Part shown: positions 54,559-63,878 of the stretch, in pieces
Numbering within the stretch: the stretch's first letter is position 1
How the letters are laid out: each line of letters opens with the position of its first letter
Assembly: GCF_018861145.1 (NCBI RefSeq)
Contig: NZ_JAHKQT010000009.1
Location: 1 to 64,000, forward strand
Length of the DNA: 64,000 nt
Direction: 5' to 3'
DNA from: Poseidonibacter lekithochrous
Lineage (GTDB): Bacteria; Campylobacterota; Campylobacteria; Campylobacterales; Arcobacteraceae
Program-made: the position numbers and the translations under genes
The notes under the pieces: model-generated
Databases searched by the model: none
What the model was told of the DNA's origin: nothing
What the model saw: only the letters and a program-made list of their open reading frames with translations

Positions 54559-56715
54559 TTAGCCTCTTTTATATAATTTTCTATACTCATGAAGTAATGG
54601 CTCAGTATATCCAACTGGTTGTATTTTACCTTTAAATACTAAGTCACAAGCTGCTTTAAAAGCAATGCCATCAAAAGATGGAGCTATACTATTATAAGTT
54701 GGATCGTTTTCATTTTGCTTATCTACAACAACTGCCATATTTTTTAAAGAATTCATTACTTCTTCTTTTGTACAAATTTTATGTTCCAACCAGTTTGTTA
54801 TATGTTGAGAAGAGATTCTAAGTGTTGCTCTATCTTCCATAAGTCCAATATTGTTTATATCAGGTACTTTTGAACAGCCAATACCTGCATCAATCCATCT
54901 AACTACATATCCCAAAAGCCCTTGACAATTATTGTCTAGTTCTAATTTGATTTGTTCCTTTGTTAAACTCTCTTTTAAAAGTGGTAGAGTTAATAAGTCA
55001 TCTAAATTTGCTCTTGTTCTGTTTTTAAGTTCATTTTGTATTGATGATACATTTACTTTATGATAATGAATAGAGTGTAAAACTGCTCCTGTTGGAGATG
55101 GTACCCAAGCGGTATTTGCTCCTGATTTTGGATGGGCTATTTTTTGCTCTAACATAGCTGCCATTTCATCTGGCATTGCCCACATTCCTTTTCCTATTTG
55201 TGCTTTTCCTTGTAATCCGCACTCTAATCCAATATCAACATTCCACTCTTCATAAGCTTTTATCCAAGCTTGTTGTTTCATTTGTGTTTTAGGTACAAAA
55301 GCACCTGCAAGCATAGAGGTATGAATCTCATCTCCTGTTCTATCTAAGAATCCAGTATTTATAAATACTACTCTCTCTTTTGCTGCTCTTATACACTCTT
55401 TTAAATTGATTGTTGTTCGTCTCTCTTCATCCATAATTCCAATTTTGATTGTATTTATTGGTAAGTCTAAAGCCTCTTCAACCATCTCAAAAGTATTTAT
55501 TGCAAATGCAACTTCATGGGGTCCGTGCATTTTTGGTTTTACTATATAAATACTTTTTGTTCTAGAGTTTGATTTTTCATTTGTATTATTGATATCTGGA
55601 AGTGCAGCTAAGACCGTAATCATGCTATCCATGATTCCTTCAAAAACTTCATTTCCATCCTTATTTAAGATACTTGGATTTGTCATAAGATGACCTACAT
55701 TTCTAATAAAAAGTAGACTTCTTCCATGCAGTGTTAATTCTTTGTTATCAGCTGTTTTATAAACTCTATCATTTTGTAAAGTTCTTAAAACTGTTTTATT
55801 GCCTTTTTCAAAATTCTCTTCCAAAGTTCCTTTCATAAGTCCAAACCAGTTTCTATAAACTTCTACTTTATCTTGAGCATCTACTGCTGCAATTGAGTCT
55901 TCACAATCCATAATTGTTGTAATAGCAGCTTCAACAAGAATATCTTTTACTCCTGCTGAATCTAGTTTTCCAATAAAACTCTCTTTATCAATTTGAATCT
56001 CAACATGTAAGTTATTGTTTTTAAGCAGTATGGCACTTGGACTTTTCTTATCTCCTCTAAATCCTACAAATTGGCTGCTATCATCTAGTGTTGTCAAGAA
56101 GCCTTTTTTTAATATTATTTTAAGTTGATTATCTTCTATAAAATATGATGTAACATTTTTGTGAGAAGCATCTTTTAATGGTGCTACACAATCTAAATGC
56201 TCTTTTGCAAACTCAACTACTTGTGAACCTCTTTTTTTATTGTACTCTTTTGTAGGAGCGTATTCACCCTCTTTTGATATGGCATCTGTTCCATATAAAG
56301 CATCATACAAACTTCCCCATCGTGCATTTGCTGCATTAAGTGCAAATCTTGCATTTTTAAGAGGCACAACTAATTGAGGACCTGCTTGTAAAGCAATCTC
56401 TTCGTCCACATTTTCTGTGCTGATTTGAAACTCTTCTTTCTCTTCAACTAAGTATCCAATCTCTTTTAAAAAGTCTTTATATGGTCTTAGATTTTTTGCA
56501 TCATAAGTATTATTTTTATGCCAATTATCAATCTTTGTTTGTAAATCATCTCTTTTTTCTAATAAAGCTTTATTTATAGGGCTTAATTCATTAATTATAT
56601 TTTCAAATTTTTTCCAAAATATATCACTTTTTATATTAGTACTGGGAAGAATCTCTTTGTTTATTAACTCTTCTAACTGTTTATCAACTTTTAGTGTGCC
56701 AATATTTATATACAT
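54559..56715 (-). CDS. glcB: Malate synthase G
   Basis: 718 residues, the G isoform (about 720), which condenses glyoxylate with acetyl-CoA to malate. [40 protein letters not shown] and the C-terminal [18 protein letters not shown] blocks are diagnostic. No isocitrate lyase or glycolate oxidase lies in the window. Instead, it overlaps allA by one base, so its glyoxylate most likely comes from ureidoglycolate. It gives the allantoin pathway a carbon outlet. Confidence 0.96.
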   Translation of the reverse strand: MYINIGTLKVDKQLEELINKEILPSTNIKSDIFWKKFENIINELSPINKALLEKRDDLQTKIDNWHKNNTYDAKNLRPYKDFLKEIGYLVEEKEEFQISTENVDEEIALQAGPQLVVPLKNARFALNAANARWGSLYDALYGTDAISKEGEYAPTKEYNKKRGSQVVEFAKEHLDCVAPLKDASHKNVTSYFIEDNQLKIILKKGFLTTLDDSSQFVGFRGDKKSPSAILLKNNNLHVEIQIDKESFIGKLDSAGVKDILVEAAITTIMDCEDSIAAVDAQDKVEVYRNWFGLMKGTLEENFEKGNKTVLRTLQNDRVYKTADNKELTLHGRSLLFIRNVGHLMTNPSILNKDGNEVFEGIMDSMITVLAALPDINNTNEKSNSRTKSIYIVKPKMHGPHEVAFAINTFEMVEEALDLPINTIKIGIMDEERRTTINLKECIRAAKERVVFINTGFLDRTGDEIHTSMLAGAFVPKTQMKQQAWIKAYEEWNVDIGLECGLQGKAQIGKGMWAMPDEMAAMLEQKIAHPKSGANTAWVPSPTGAVLHSIHYHKVNVSSIQNELKNRTRANLDDLLTLPLLKESLTKEQIKLELDNNCQGLLGYVVRWIDAGIGCSKVPDINNIGLMEDRATLRISSQHITNWLEHKICTKEEVMNSLKNMAVVVDKQNENDPTYNSIAPSFDGIAFKAACDLVFKGKIQPVGYTEPLLHEYRKLYKRG

Positions 56716-57233
56716 TAATATTCCTTCTTTAAATAAATTTTTTCTTTTAGTTCAAGCTCAATACACTCTTCAATTGTATTCTCTTTTATTCCACAATCAC
56801 TTCTATCTATTACAATAAATTGTTCATCATCTTCTAGGCTAATTAAAGGAAAATGCCAAACTCCTCTTCTATAAAAAACTCCTTGATTGCCATTTGTTAC
56901 AAAAGCTTTTAAAGTAGATAAATCGGGAGTATCGTCACCTAAACAAACAACAGCCAAAAAAGGTTTTGTACTTCTTGGCATAAAAGTTTGAGAAAAATAT
57001 GGATGTTTTTCTAGCATTGTTATTTGTAGAGGAAACTCTCTTTTTTTTGCTTCATATATGTGAAGAGTTGATTTTCCACCATTTTCATTTGCATCCATAA
57101 TACAAAGTTCATAGTGCTTTTTTGCAAAACCATTATTGATGATTTTAGATTCACTATATTCAGTAGAAATAACCTCTCCATACTCTTTAAAATTGTTCCT
57201 ATTAAGTAATTCTGGTTTTAAATCAATACTCAT
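56715..57233 (-). CDS. allA: Ureidoglycolate lyase
   Basis: 172 residues, AllA family. Splits ureidoglycolate to glyoxylate and urea. Characteristic blocks: [31 protein letters not shown] (in part, about 54-84), LAVVCLGDD near 93-101 and [16 protein letters not shown] near 118-133. It overlaps both neighbours (four bases with alc, one with glcB), a strictly coupled operon. Urea is the second urea released per allantoin. Confidence 0.93.
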   Translation of the reverse strand: MSIDLKPELLNRNNFKEYGEVISTEYSESKIINNGFAKKHYELCIMDANENGGKSTLHIYEAKKREFPLQITMLEKHPYFSQTFMPRSTKPFLAVVCLGDDTPDLSTLKAFVTNGNQGVFYRRGVWHFPLISLEDDEQFIVIDRSDCGIKENTIEECIELELKEKIYLKKEY

Positions 57234-58234
57234 ATTAAATCTTTTAACTCAATATCTTTTATAAATTTACCAAAAAGTTTTAGTCTTGAAATTCCACCAT
57301 CAGGGAAGATATTAACTCTTATATGAGTAATTGGTCTATTTTGTAGTAAAAAACTTTTATCAAAATAATGTTTATTATCCATTTGAAGTTTTTGTGTAGA
57401 AATTAGTTCTTCCCAAAAAATACTCTGAGGTACTAAAGAGTTATCTGTTGATTCTTTTACAAAAGCGGCACAAATAGAGAAAGAATCAGGAAAATTACCT
57501 TTAAAAAAGTTTGTATCCAACATAATATTATCTATAATAGCAGGCTTTGCTAACTCAATAATTCCCCAGTCAAATCCAGGTTCTCTTCTTCTTCTAGTCT
57601 CCCAACCATCACCCATATTTACTGCATCTTTTTCTTTTAATATATTTTTTAAAGAGCCAAAAAATTCATTGTTTGTACTAACTGCTCTTGCACCATTTAA
57701 CATAGAGATTACATTGATATTCTCTTCTTCATAAAGTTTTTCATCAAAACATATTGTTCCTAGAGCTTTAAATCTTGCAATTCCACCATCAGGGAAAATA
57801 TCTACTCTTATGTGTGTAATTTCATCTTGACAAGAAGATTCAAAATCATGTTTAGTATCTCCTTTTAAATCACTTTGTATTAGTAGCTCTTTCCACTCAA
57901 AACTCTCATGATTTTTTACCATATCTTCATCACTAATATCTTTTTTGAAACAAGCTTTAATAGAAACAGCCAAAGGATAATTTCCTTTAAAATGTGCCGT
58001 ATCTACTACAAAAGAGTTTATTTTAGAAATAGACCCAAGTTTTATAATACAAAAATCATTTTGGCTATCTCTTCTTCTTCTAGTTTCCCATCCGTCCATC
58101 CAGTGACCATTGTCATCATATTCATCTTTAAATACAGCTTCTGTTTCTTCTAACATTCTCTCTGCATTTGCAAAAAACTCATCACTTTTATATAAAATTT
58201 TTGTTCCTAAATCTAAACTTGTAACATTTATCAT
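57230..58234 (-). CDS. alc: Allantoicase
   Basis: 334 residues in two tandem allantoicase domains. Each copy contains DGWETRRRR (about residues 48-56 and 209-217) and a later HIRVDIFPDGGIAR / HIRVNIFPDGGISR block, showing the internal duplication. It hydrolyses allantoate to ureidoglycolate and urea. Three bases separate it from puuE and it overlaps allA by four. Bacteria more often use the allantoate amidohydrolase route (AllC), so the urea-releasing route fits well with the adjacent urease. Confidence 0.95.
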   Translation of the reverse strand: MINVTSLDLGTKILYKSDEFFANAERMLEETEAVFKDEYDDNGHWMDGWETRRRRDSQNDFCIIKLGSISKINSFVVDTAHFKGNYPLAVSIKACFKKDISDEDMVKNHESFEWKELLIQSDLKGDTKHDFESSCQDEITHIRVDIFPDGGIARFKALGTICFDEKLYEEENINVISMLNGARAVSTNNEFFGSLKNILKEKDAVNMGDGWETRRRREPGFDWGIIELAKPAIIDNIMLDTNFFKGNFPDSFSICAAFVKESTDNSLVPQSIFWEELISTQKLQMDNKHYFDKSFLLQNRPITHIRVNIFPDGGISRLKLFGKFIKDIELKDLI

Positions 58235-58237
58235 AAA

Positions 58238-59161
58238 TTACCTTTTATTTTTTCCAAAGTTGTTTATCCAATGATTTGCCACATCTAATCTTGAACAAAA
58301 CCAAACATCATCAAAACTTCTTACATACTCTAAAAATCTTCTCATAGCCATAATACGTCCTGGCTTTCCTAAAATCCTACAATGCATACCCACAGACATC
58401 ATTTTTGGTGTTTTATTTCCTTCTAAATAAAGAGCATCAAAACTATCTTTTAGATAATTAAAAAATTGATCACTATGATTAAATCCACTAGGACCAAATC
58501 GCATGTCATTATTATCCATGGTATAGGGGATTACCAAGTGCTGAATATCTTTTGGTACATCTGTTGCAAAATAAGGTAAATCATCATTATACGCATCGCT
58601 ATCATATAAAAATCCACCCTCTTCAACTACTAGTTGCCTAGTATTCTCACTATCTCGACCTGTATACCAACCTAGAGGACGTTTACCAATCATTTTTTCT
58701 AATACTTCTATACTTTTGTATAGATGATCTCTTTCAATATCTTTACTAATATTTTGATAATTAATCCATCTATAGCCATGAGAACAGATGTCATAATCAT
58801 ATTTTGCAAGATATTCTGCAAGTTTAGGGTTTCGTGCAACGGCCATTGCAACTGCAAAAATTGTTACAGGAATTTGATACTCTTTAAACAGCTCTAAAAT
58901 TCGCCATACTCCAACTCTAGAACCATATTCATAAAGTGACTCTATGGATTTATGTCTTTGTCCTATAAATGCTTTTGGATTATTCATCTCTGATAAAAAA
59001 ACTTCTGAAGCTTCGTCCCCATGAAGTATGCAGTTTTCTGAACCCTCTTCATAATTTAGTACAAATTGTACTGCTATTTTTGCTTTATTTGGCCATTTCG
59101 CTTGTATTGGATTATTTCCATAACCTATCATATCTCTTGGATAAGACTCTTTATATATCAT
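58238..59161 (-). CDS. puuE: Allantoinase, polysaccharide-deacetylase type (PuuE)
   Basis: 307 residues. The NodB-fold allantoinase that opens the allantoin ring, unrelated to the amidohydrolase AllB. Diagnostic N-terminus YPRDMIGYGNNPIQAKWP, then VQFVLNYEEGSE, RVGVWRILELF, ICSHGYRWI and GWYTGRDSENTRQLV. The start overlaps the regulator stop by four bases. It is the first enzyme of the run; no uricase, HIU hydrolase or OHCU decarboxylase is present, so allantoin, not urate, is the entry compound here. Confidence 0.95.
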   Translation of the reverse strand: MIYKESYPRDMIGYGNNPIQAKWPNKAKIAVQFVLNYEEGSENCILHGDEASEVFLSEMNNPKAFIGQRHKSIESLYEYGSRVGVWRILELFKEYQIPVTIFAVAMAVARNPKLAEYLAKYDYDICSHGYRWINYQNISKDIERDHLYKSIEVLEKMIGKRPLGWYTGRDSENTRQLVVEEGGFLYDSDAYNDDLPYFATDVPKDIQHLVIPYTMDNNDMRFGPSGFNHSDQFFNYLKDSFDALYLEGNKTPKMMSVGMHCRILGKPGRIMAMRRFLEYVRSFDDVWFCSRLDVANHWINNFGKNKR

Positions 59162-59850
59162 TCTTCTATTCTTAAACTAATAAGTGATTTTTTTTTAATA
59201 GTTTTATTAAAGTCAAGAGCTTCTACACAATGATGTAAATGATGATTCATAATACTTTTTGCATAATCAATATCATTTGATTTTATTGCTTTTATTAAAT
59301 TATTATGTTCATCATAAGAGCAAAAATGAGAACTACTATCTTCATATACCAAACCTGCTAAGATACTTAGGGGTATTAGTGGTTTTAAAGCATTTATTAA
59401 AAAATCATTTCCACTAAGAAAGGCTAAGTTTAAATGGAAATCACATGATGTTTTTACATATTCTCCCTTTCTAAGGGAGATTTTTAAATACTTTTCTGTT
59501 TCTACTTCATTTTTTAAATATGATAAATCAATTAAACCAATAGCATGTTTTTGCGTAACCAGTGTAATAATCCCAGCTTCTATTATATTTCTAGCTGCAT
59601 ATACATCTTCCGTATCTTCTTTAGTTAACCATCTTAGGAAAAAACCTTGATTCTTTTTATAAGTTACTATTCCCATACTTTGTAATTGAGAGAATGCTTT
59701 TCTTACAGCATCCCTACTCGCATCAAAAGTTTGTGCAAAAACACTCTCTGAAAGCTTCATCCCTGGATGAAATTTTTTATCAAATATCTCATCAAATATA
59801 TAATTGATGATGGTCTCTTCTATTGAAAGTTCTTCAATAATACCTTTCAT
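59158..59850 (-). CDS. GntR/FadR-type (FCD) regulator of the allantoin operon
   Basis: 230 residues from the ATG at 59850 (AAGGATATTA upstream; the longer frame to 59910 crosses the promoter). Winged helix at about 10-75 (MKLSESVFAQTFDASRDAVRKAFSQL, in part) and a helical FCD effector domain at about 85-215 with the metal/ligand histidines DFHLNLAFLSGN and NHHLHHC. It heads the puuE-alc-allA-glcB operon and is divergent from an ABC importer. TTGTCTAC and TATACAA dyads in the shared promoter region are its probable operators. An allantoin-pathway intermediate is the likely effector. Confidence 0.9.
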   Translation of the reverse strand: MKGIIEELSIEETIINYIFDEIFDKKFHPGMKLSESVFAQTFDASRDAVRKAFSQLQSMGIVTYKKNQGFFLRWLTKEDTEDVYAARNIIEAGIITLVTQKHAIGLIDLSYLKNEVETEKYLKISLRKGEYVKTSCDFHLNLAFLSGNDFLINALKPLIPLSILAGLVYEDSSSHFCSYDEHNNLIKAIKSNDIDYAKSIMNHHLHHCVEALDFNKTIKKKSLISLRIEE

Positions 59851-59887
59851 TAATATCCTTTTATAATCTTTTAATAAGTATATCAGA

Positions 59888-59920
59888 TTGTCTACAATAA
59901 TAATATACAATTTTTGTATA
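59888..59920. promoter_or_regulatory. Operator-like dyads upstream of the GntR gene
   Basis: TTGTCTACAA (59888-59897) has the FCD-family half-site layout TTGT..ACAA. TATACAA-TTT-TTGTATA (59904-59920) is a perfect 17-base dyad. A TATACT -10 for the GntR gene (59878-59883, minus) lies beside them, consistent with autorepression. Confidence 0.6.
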
Positions 59921-59997
59921 ATAAATAACCATTATAAAATTTTATATTTTTATTAAAAGATCTATTTAAACCATATATTAGTACCTAATGCATTAAA

Positions 59998-60053
59998 TTG
60001 TCTACTTATTATACATTATATATGTTGACAAAATATTTAAGTTCCTTTAAAAT
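59998..60053 (+). promoter_or_regulatory. Promoter and TTGTCTAC site of the ABC importer operon
   Basis: TTGTCTAC at 59998-60005, then TTGACA (60025-60030), a 17-base spacer and TAAAAT (60048-60053). The repeated TTGTCTAC ties this promoter to the GntR regulator's own promoter. The leader to the ATG at 60138 is about 78 bases. Confidence 0.6.
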
Positions 60054-60137
60054 GTACGAGAAGATTGACAATAAATAGTAAATAATTTGACTTACTACTA
60101 TAAAAGTGTCAACAATTAAAAGAGAAAAGGTAAAAAA

Positions 60138-60914
60138 ATGTTTAAAAATGTACTATTAAGAGTGTTAGCGTTAGGTGCCATAGCAGGTATGAGTCTATTT
60201 GCAAATCAACTAGATGATATTAAAGCGTCTGGAGTTGTTAAAATTGCTGTTCCTCAAGATTTTCCACCATTTGGTTCTGCGTCAAAAGATATGAGTGTTC
60301 AAGGTTATGATGTTGATATGGGTAAATATATTGCTGAGAAGTTAGGTGTTAAACTAAAATTAGTTCCAGTTACGAGTGCAAATAGAATTCCTTATTTACA
60401 AACTGGAAAAGCTGATTTAATTATCTCAAGTTTAGGCAAAAATGAACAGAGAGCAAAAGTTATTGATTTTACTAATGCATATGCACCTTTTTTCTTAGGA
60501 GTATTTGGAAGTAAAGATATAGCAGTTTCATCTATAAAAGATTTATCTGGTAAAACTGTAGGAGTTACAAGAGGTTCAGTTGAAGATTTAGAATTAAGTA
60601 AAATTGCTGGTTCTGATGTAACAATTAAAAGATTTGAAGATAATAGTACAACTATTTCTGCATTTATATCTGGTCAAACAAAACTTATTGCAACTGGAAA
60701 TGTAATTATTAGCGATATTGCAAATAAATTTCCAGATTCAACTCCAGAAACAAAATTTACAATTAAAAATTCTCCTTGTTATATTGGAATTAAGAAAAAG
60801 CAACCAGAGGTAGAAATATTTTTAAATGATTTAATTAGTGAATTAAAAGCAAATGGGAAATTAAATGAAACTTCAAAAAAATGGTTGAAAATCGATCTTC
60901 CAAAAGATTTATAG
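60138..60914 (+). CDS. ABC importer substrate-binding protein, family 3
   Basis: 258 residues with a signal peptide (about 1-22, ending SLFA). The periplasmic family-3 fold shows GVVKIAVPQDFPPFGSAS, YDVDMGKYIAEKLGVKLKLV and VGVTRGSVEDLEL. These proteins usually bind polar amino acids. Here the gene is first in a complete importer operon divergent from the allantoin regulator, so a ureide (allantoin or allantoate) or a related nitrogen compound is a reasonable alternative. AAAAGG precedes ATG. No cysteine for lipid attachment. Confidence 0.9.
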   Translation: MFKNVLLRVLALGAIAGMSLFANQLDDIKASGVVKIAVPQDFPPFGSASKDMSVQGYDVDMGKYIAEKLGVKLKLVPVTSANRIPYLQTGKADLIISSLGKNEQRAKVIDFTNAYAPFFLGVFGSKDIAVSSIKDLSGKTVGVTRGSVEDLELSKIAGSDVTIKRFEDNSTTISAFISGQTKLIATGNVIISDIANKFPDSTPETKFTIKNSPCYIGIKKKQPEVEIFLNDLISELKANGKLNETSKKWLKIDLPKDL

Positions 60915-60926
60915 AAGTAATATAAA

Positions 60927-61604
60927 ATGGATTACGAATTAAATTTTGTTAGTGTTCTTCCTTATTATAAAGAGATACTAAAAGGTATATTATTGACAAT
61001 CCAAATTACTGTAGCTACTACTATTTTAGGAATAGCTGCAGGAATTATTGGAGCTGCTTTAAGAGTAGGGAAAAATAAAGTTTTACAAAATCTTGTTGGA
61101 GGTTTTGTTGAAGTTATAAGAAATACTCCTTTTATAGTTCAACTTTTTTTTATCTTTTTTGGTTTGCCTGCAATTGGTATAAAATTAACAGCCTTAGAAG
61201 CAGGTATGATTGCAATGATAATTAACCTTGCAGCATATTCTACTGAAATTATAAGAGCAGGTGTCGAGTCTACAGCTAAAGGACAATGGGAAGCGGGGAA
61301 AACACTTGGTTTAAAATGGTATCAAATATTTATGCATATCATATTACCTCAAGCATTTCATAAAATCTCGCCAGCGCTTATAAGTCAATGTATTATAGTG
61401 ATGTTAGGTTCTTCTGTACTTTCACAAATTTCAGTTGAAGAATTAACTTTTACTGCAAACTTTATACAGTCAAGAACTTTTTTAAGTTTTGAGTCATATT
61501 TTATAATTACATTTGTTTATTTATTACTTGCTATATCTCTTAGATATATTTTGACATATATAAGTAAAAAAGTATTTAAAATGAATGTAATGAAAGAGAG
61601 TTAG
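60927..61604 (+). CDS. ABC importer permease, polar amino-acid (HisM/GlnP) type
   Basis: 225 residues with five membrane helices. The coupling EAA loop is seen as STAKGQWEAGKTLGLKWYQIFMHIILPQA near residues 115-140 (in part). RNTPFIVQLFFIFFGLP near 66-82 is the family signature. Second gene of the importer operon, 12 bases after the binding protein. Confidence 0.92.
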   Translation: MDYELNFVSVLPYYKEILKGILLTIQITVATTILGIAAGIIGAALRVGKNKVLQNLVGGFVEVIRNTPFIVQLFFIFFGLPAIGIKLTALEAGMIAMIINLAAYSTEIIRAGVESTAKGQWEAGKTLGLKWYQIFMHIILPQAFHKISPALISQCIIVMLGSSVLSQISVEELTFTANFIQSRTFLSFESYFIITFVYLLLAISLRYILTYISKKVFKMNVMKES

Positions 61605-61606
61605 AA

Positions 61607-62257
61607 ATGGAACAATTTACAACATTAGAAATATTCCAAAATCTTCTATTAGCTGCAAGATGGACAATTTTATTATCTTTAATTGCTTTTATTGGAGGTG
61701 GAATTGTTGCAGGATTTTTGATTTTGTTAAGAATGACAAATAATAAAGTTCTTACAATATTAATAAATGTATATGTGGAAATATTTCAAGGAACACCTTT
61801 ATTAATGCAACTTTTTATTGCATTTTTTGGTTTATCTTTACTTGGAATTGATATCGGTGCTTGGAGTGCTGCTAGTTTAGCTTTAACACTTTTTACAAGT
61901 GCTTTTTTATGTGAGATTTGGAGAGGTTGTTTAGACTCTGTGCCAAAAGGACAATGGGAAGCTAGTAAAACTATGGGATTAACCTATTATCAAACAATGA
62001 TTCATGTGATAATACCTCAATCTATTAGAGTGGCCACTGCACCAACTATTGGTTTTTCAGTTCAGGTAGTAAAGGGAACTGCCTTAGCTTCTATTATTGG
62101 TTTTGTGGAACTTACAAAAGCTGGAACGATGTTAAATAATGTAACATTTGAACCATTTAAAGTTTTTGCACTTGTTGCACTATTATATTTTATAATTTGT
62201 TATCCTTTGACAAGGTATAGCAAATATTTAGAAAGGAAATTAAATGTCACTAGTTAA
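61607..62257 (+). CDS. ABC importer second permease, polar amino-acid type
   Basis: 216 residues, five membrane helices, with QGTPLLMQLFIAFFGL near 61-76 and EAA loop VPKGQWEASKTMGLTYYQTM near 107-126. It pairs with the preceding permease to form the channel. It overlaps the ATPase gene by 14 bases. Confidence 0.92.
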   Translation: MEQFTTLEIFQNLLLAARWTILLSLIAFIGGGIVAGFLILLRMTNNKVLTILINVYVEIFQGTPLLMQLFIAFFGLSLLGIDIGAWSAASLALTLFTSAFLCEIWRGCLDSVPKGQWEASKTMGLTYYQTMIHVIIPQSIRVATAPTIGFSVQVVKGTALASIIGFVELTKAGTMLNNVTFEPFKVFALVALLYFIICYPLTRYSKYLERKLNVTS

Positions 62258-62972
62258 TATTGAAGGTTTGCATAAATATTATGGAGAAAAACATGTATTA
62301 AAAGGTGTAGACTTAAAAGTTAAAGCAGGAGAAGTTATCTCTATCATTGGTCGTTCAGGTTCAGGAAAGAGTACACTTCTTAGATGTATAAATGGCTTAG
62401 AAAATCACCAAGAAGGTAATATTATTGTAGGAAACTTAGAGGTTACTACAAATGATTTGCAACTTCAAAAGATAAGTAAAGTTTGTGGAATGATTTTTCA
62501 AGGTTTTAACTTATATCCGCATAAAACAACTGGTGAAAATGTTATGTTATCTCCAAAACTAGTTCTGGGTGAAAAAGATAAAGAAGCAAGAGAAATTGCT
62601 TTAAAATGTCTAAAAAAAGTTGGAATGGATGAATTTTTTGATCAATATCCTGGTAGTTTATCAGGTGGACAAAAACAACGTGTTGCAATTGCAAGATCAC
62701 TTGCAATGTCACCAAAAGTATTACTTTGTGATGAAATCACATCTGCTCTAGACCCTGAATTAGTTGGTGAAGTTTTAAAAGTTTTAGAAGAACTTGCAAA
62801 AGAAGGAATTACCCTAATATTGGTAACACATGAAATGAATTTTGCAAGAGATATTGGAGATAGAGTAATATTTATGCATAATGGAAAAGTTTGGGAAACT
62901 GGACCTAGTGATGAAGTTTTTGCTAATCCAAAAACTACTGAATTGCAAAATTTTTTATCTTCTGTTTTATAA
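62244..62972 (+). CDS. ABC importer ATPase, polar amino-acid type
   Basis: 242 residues. Walker A GRSGSGKSTLLR (about 36-47), Q-loop MIFQGFNLYPHKT, signature LSGGQKQR near 135-142, Walker B VLLCDEITSALDPE and H-loop VTHEM. The usual CDEPTSALD is CDEITSALD, a mild change beside the catalytic glutamate. GGAAATTAA precedes the ATG at 62244. Last gene of the importer operon. Confidence 0.94.
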   Translation: MSLVNIEGLHKYYGEKHVLKGVDLKVKAGEVISIIGRSGSGKSTLLRCINGLENHQEGNIIVGNLEVTTNDLQLQKISKVCGMIFQGFNLYPHKTTGENVMLSPKLVLGEKDKEAREIALKCLKKVGMDEFFDQYPGSLSGGQKQRVAIARSLAMSPKVLLCDEITSALDPELVGEVLKVLEELAKEGITLILVTHEMNFARDIGDRVIFMHNGKVWETGPSDEVFANPKTTELQNFLSSVL

Positions 62973-62981
62973 AATATTTTA

Positions 62982-63008
62982 TTTTTAGGGAAAAACTTTC
63001 CCTAAAAA
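62982..63008. terminator. Terminator after the importer operon
   Basis: Perfect 12-bp stem TTTTTAGGGAAA / TTTCCCTAAAAA with an AAC loop just beyond the ATPase stop. The following 170 bases before urtE carry no intact ORF. Confidence 0.75.
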
Positions 63009-63180
63009 CTCTGTTTTTCTTTAAACTTCAACTAAGTAAAATACTAGTTCCCAATAAAAATAATATAGATACAATAGATTTATTATCTGTAACTATTTTT
63101 CCTAAATAAACATGGAATACTGATTATCCAAAAACATTGCGATTCTTACAAATCCATTCCTATACTATTAATATACTCAT

Positions 63181-63876
63181 TTATACAGATAAATGTTGTT
63201 TAACGATTTCATCACTAAGTTCTGATATTTCACCATTTGCAACAACAGCACCTCTATCAATTACATAGAAATCATCTCCATGTTTTCTAGCAAATGGTAG
63301 TTTTTGCTCTACTAGCATTACTGTCATTTGTTCTTCTTTTGTAAGATAGTCAATAACATCACCAATTTGAGCAACAATATTAGGTTGTATTCCTTCACTT
63401 GGTTCATCAAGAATTAAAAACTTTGGATCAATACAAAGTGCACGTCCAATTGCTAATTGTTGTTGTTGACCACCTGATAAATCTCCACCTTTTCTATGTG
63501 CCATATCTTTTAAAACTGGAAATAAATCATAGATTTTATCAGGAACAGTTTTGATTTTATTTCTATTTGTTAAAACACCAATTTCAAGATTTTCCTTAAC
63601 TGTAAGTTGAGAGAATATTTCTCTACCTTGTGGAACATATCCTATAGCAATTCCTGCTCTATGATGTGCAGATAATTTTGAAATATCTTTACCATCATAA
63701 ATAAGCTCTCCACTTTGAATAGGAAGTAATCCCATTATTGCTTTAGAGAGAGTTGTTTTACCAACACCATTTCTTCCCATAAGACAAGTACATCTTCCTT
63801 TTTTAATCTCTAAAGTAAGATCCCAAAGAGTGTGACTTTGTCCATAAAATTGATTTAATTTATCTATTTGTATCAT
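63181..63876 (-). CDS. urtE: Urea ABC transporter ATPase UrtE
   Basis: 231 residues, second ATPase of a branched-chain-type (Liv/Urt) importer. It begins MIQIDKLNQFYGQSHTLWDL, as UrtE does. Walker A GRNGVGKTTLSKAIMGLLP near 35-53, the UrtE-typical GYVPQGREIFSQLTVKENL and signature LSGGQQQQLAIGRAL are present. The assignment to urea rather than branched-chain amino acids rests on this resemblance and on the adjacent urease and allantoin genes. It starts two bases after the urtD stop; the remaining urt genes lie beyond the window. Confidence 0.87.
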   Translation of the reverse strand: MIQIDKLNQFYGQSHTLWDLTLEIKKGRCTCLMGRNGVGKTTLSKAIMGLLPIQSGELIYDGKDISKLSAHHRAGIAIGYVPQGREIFSQLTVKENLEIGVLTNRNKIKTVPDKIYDLFPVLKDMAHRKGGDLSGGQQQQLAIGRALCIDPKFLILDEPSEGIQPNIVAQIGDVIDYLTKEEQMTVMLVEQKLPFARKHGDDFYVIDRGAVVANGEISELSDEIVKQHLSV

Positions 63877-63878
63877 TA

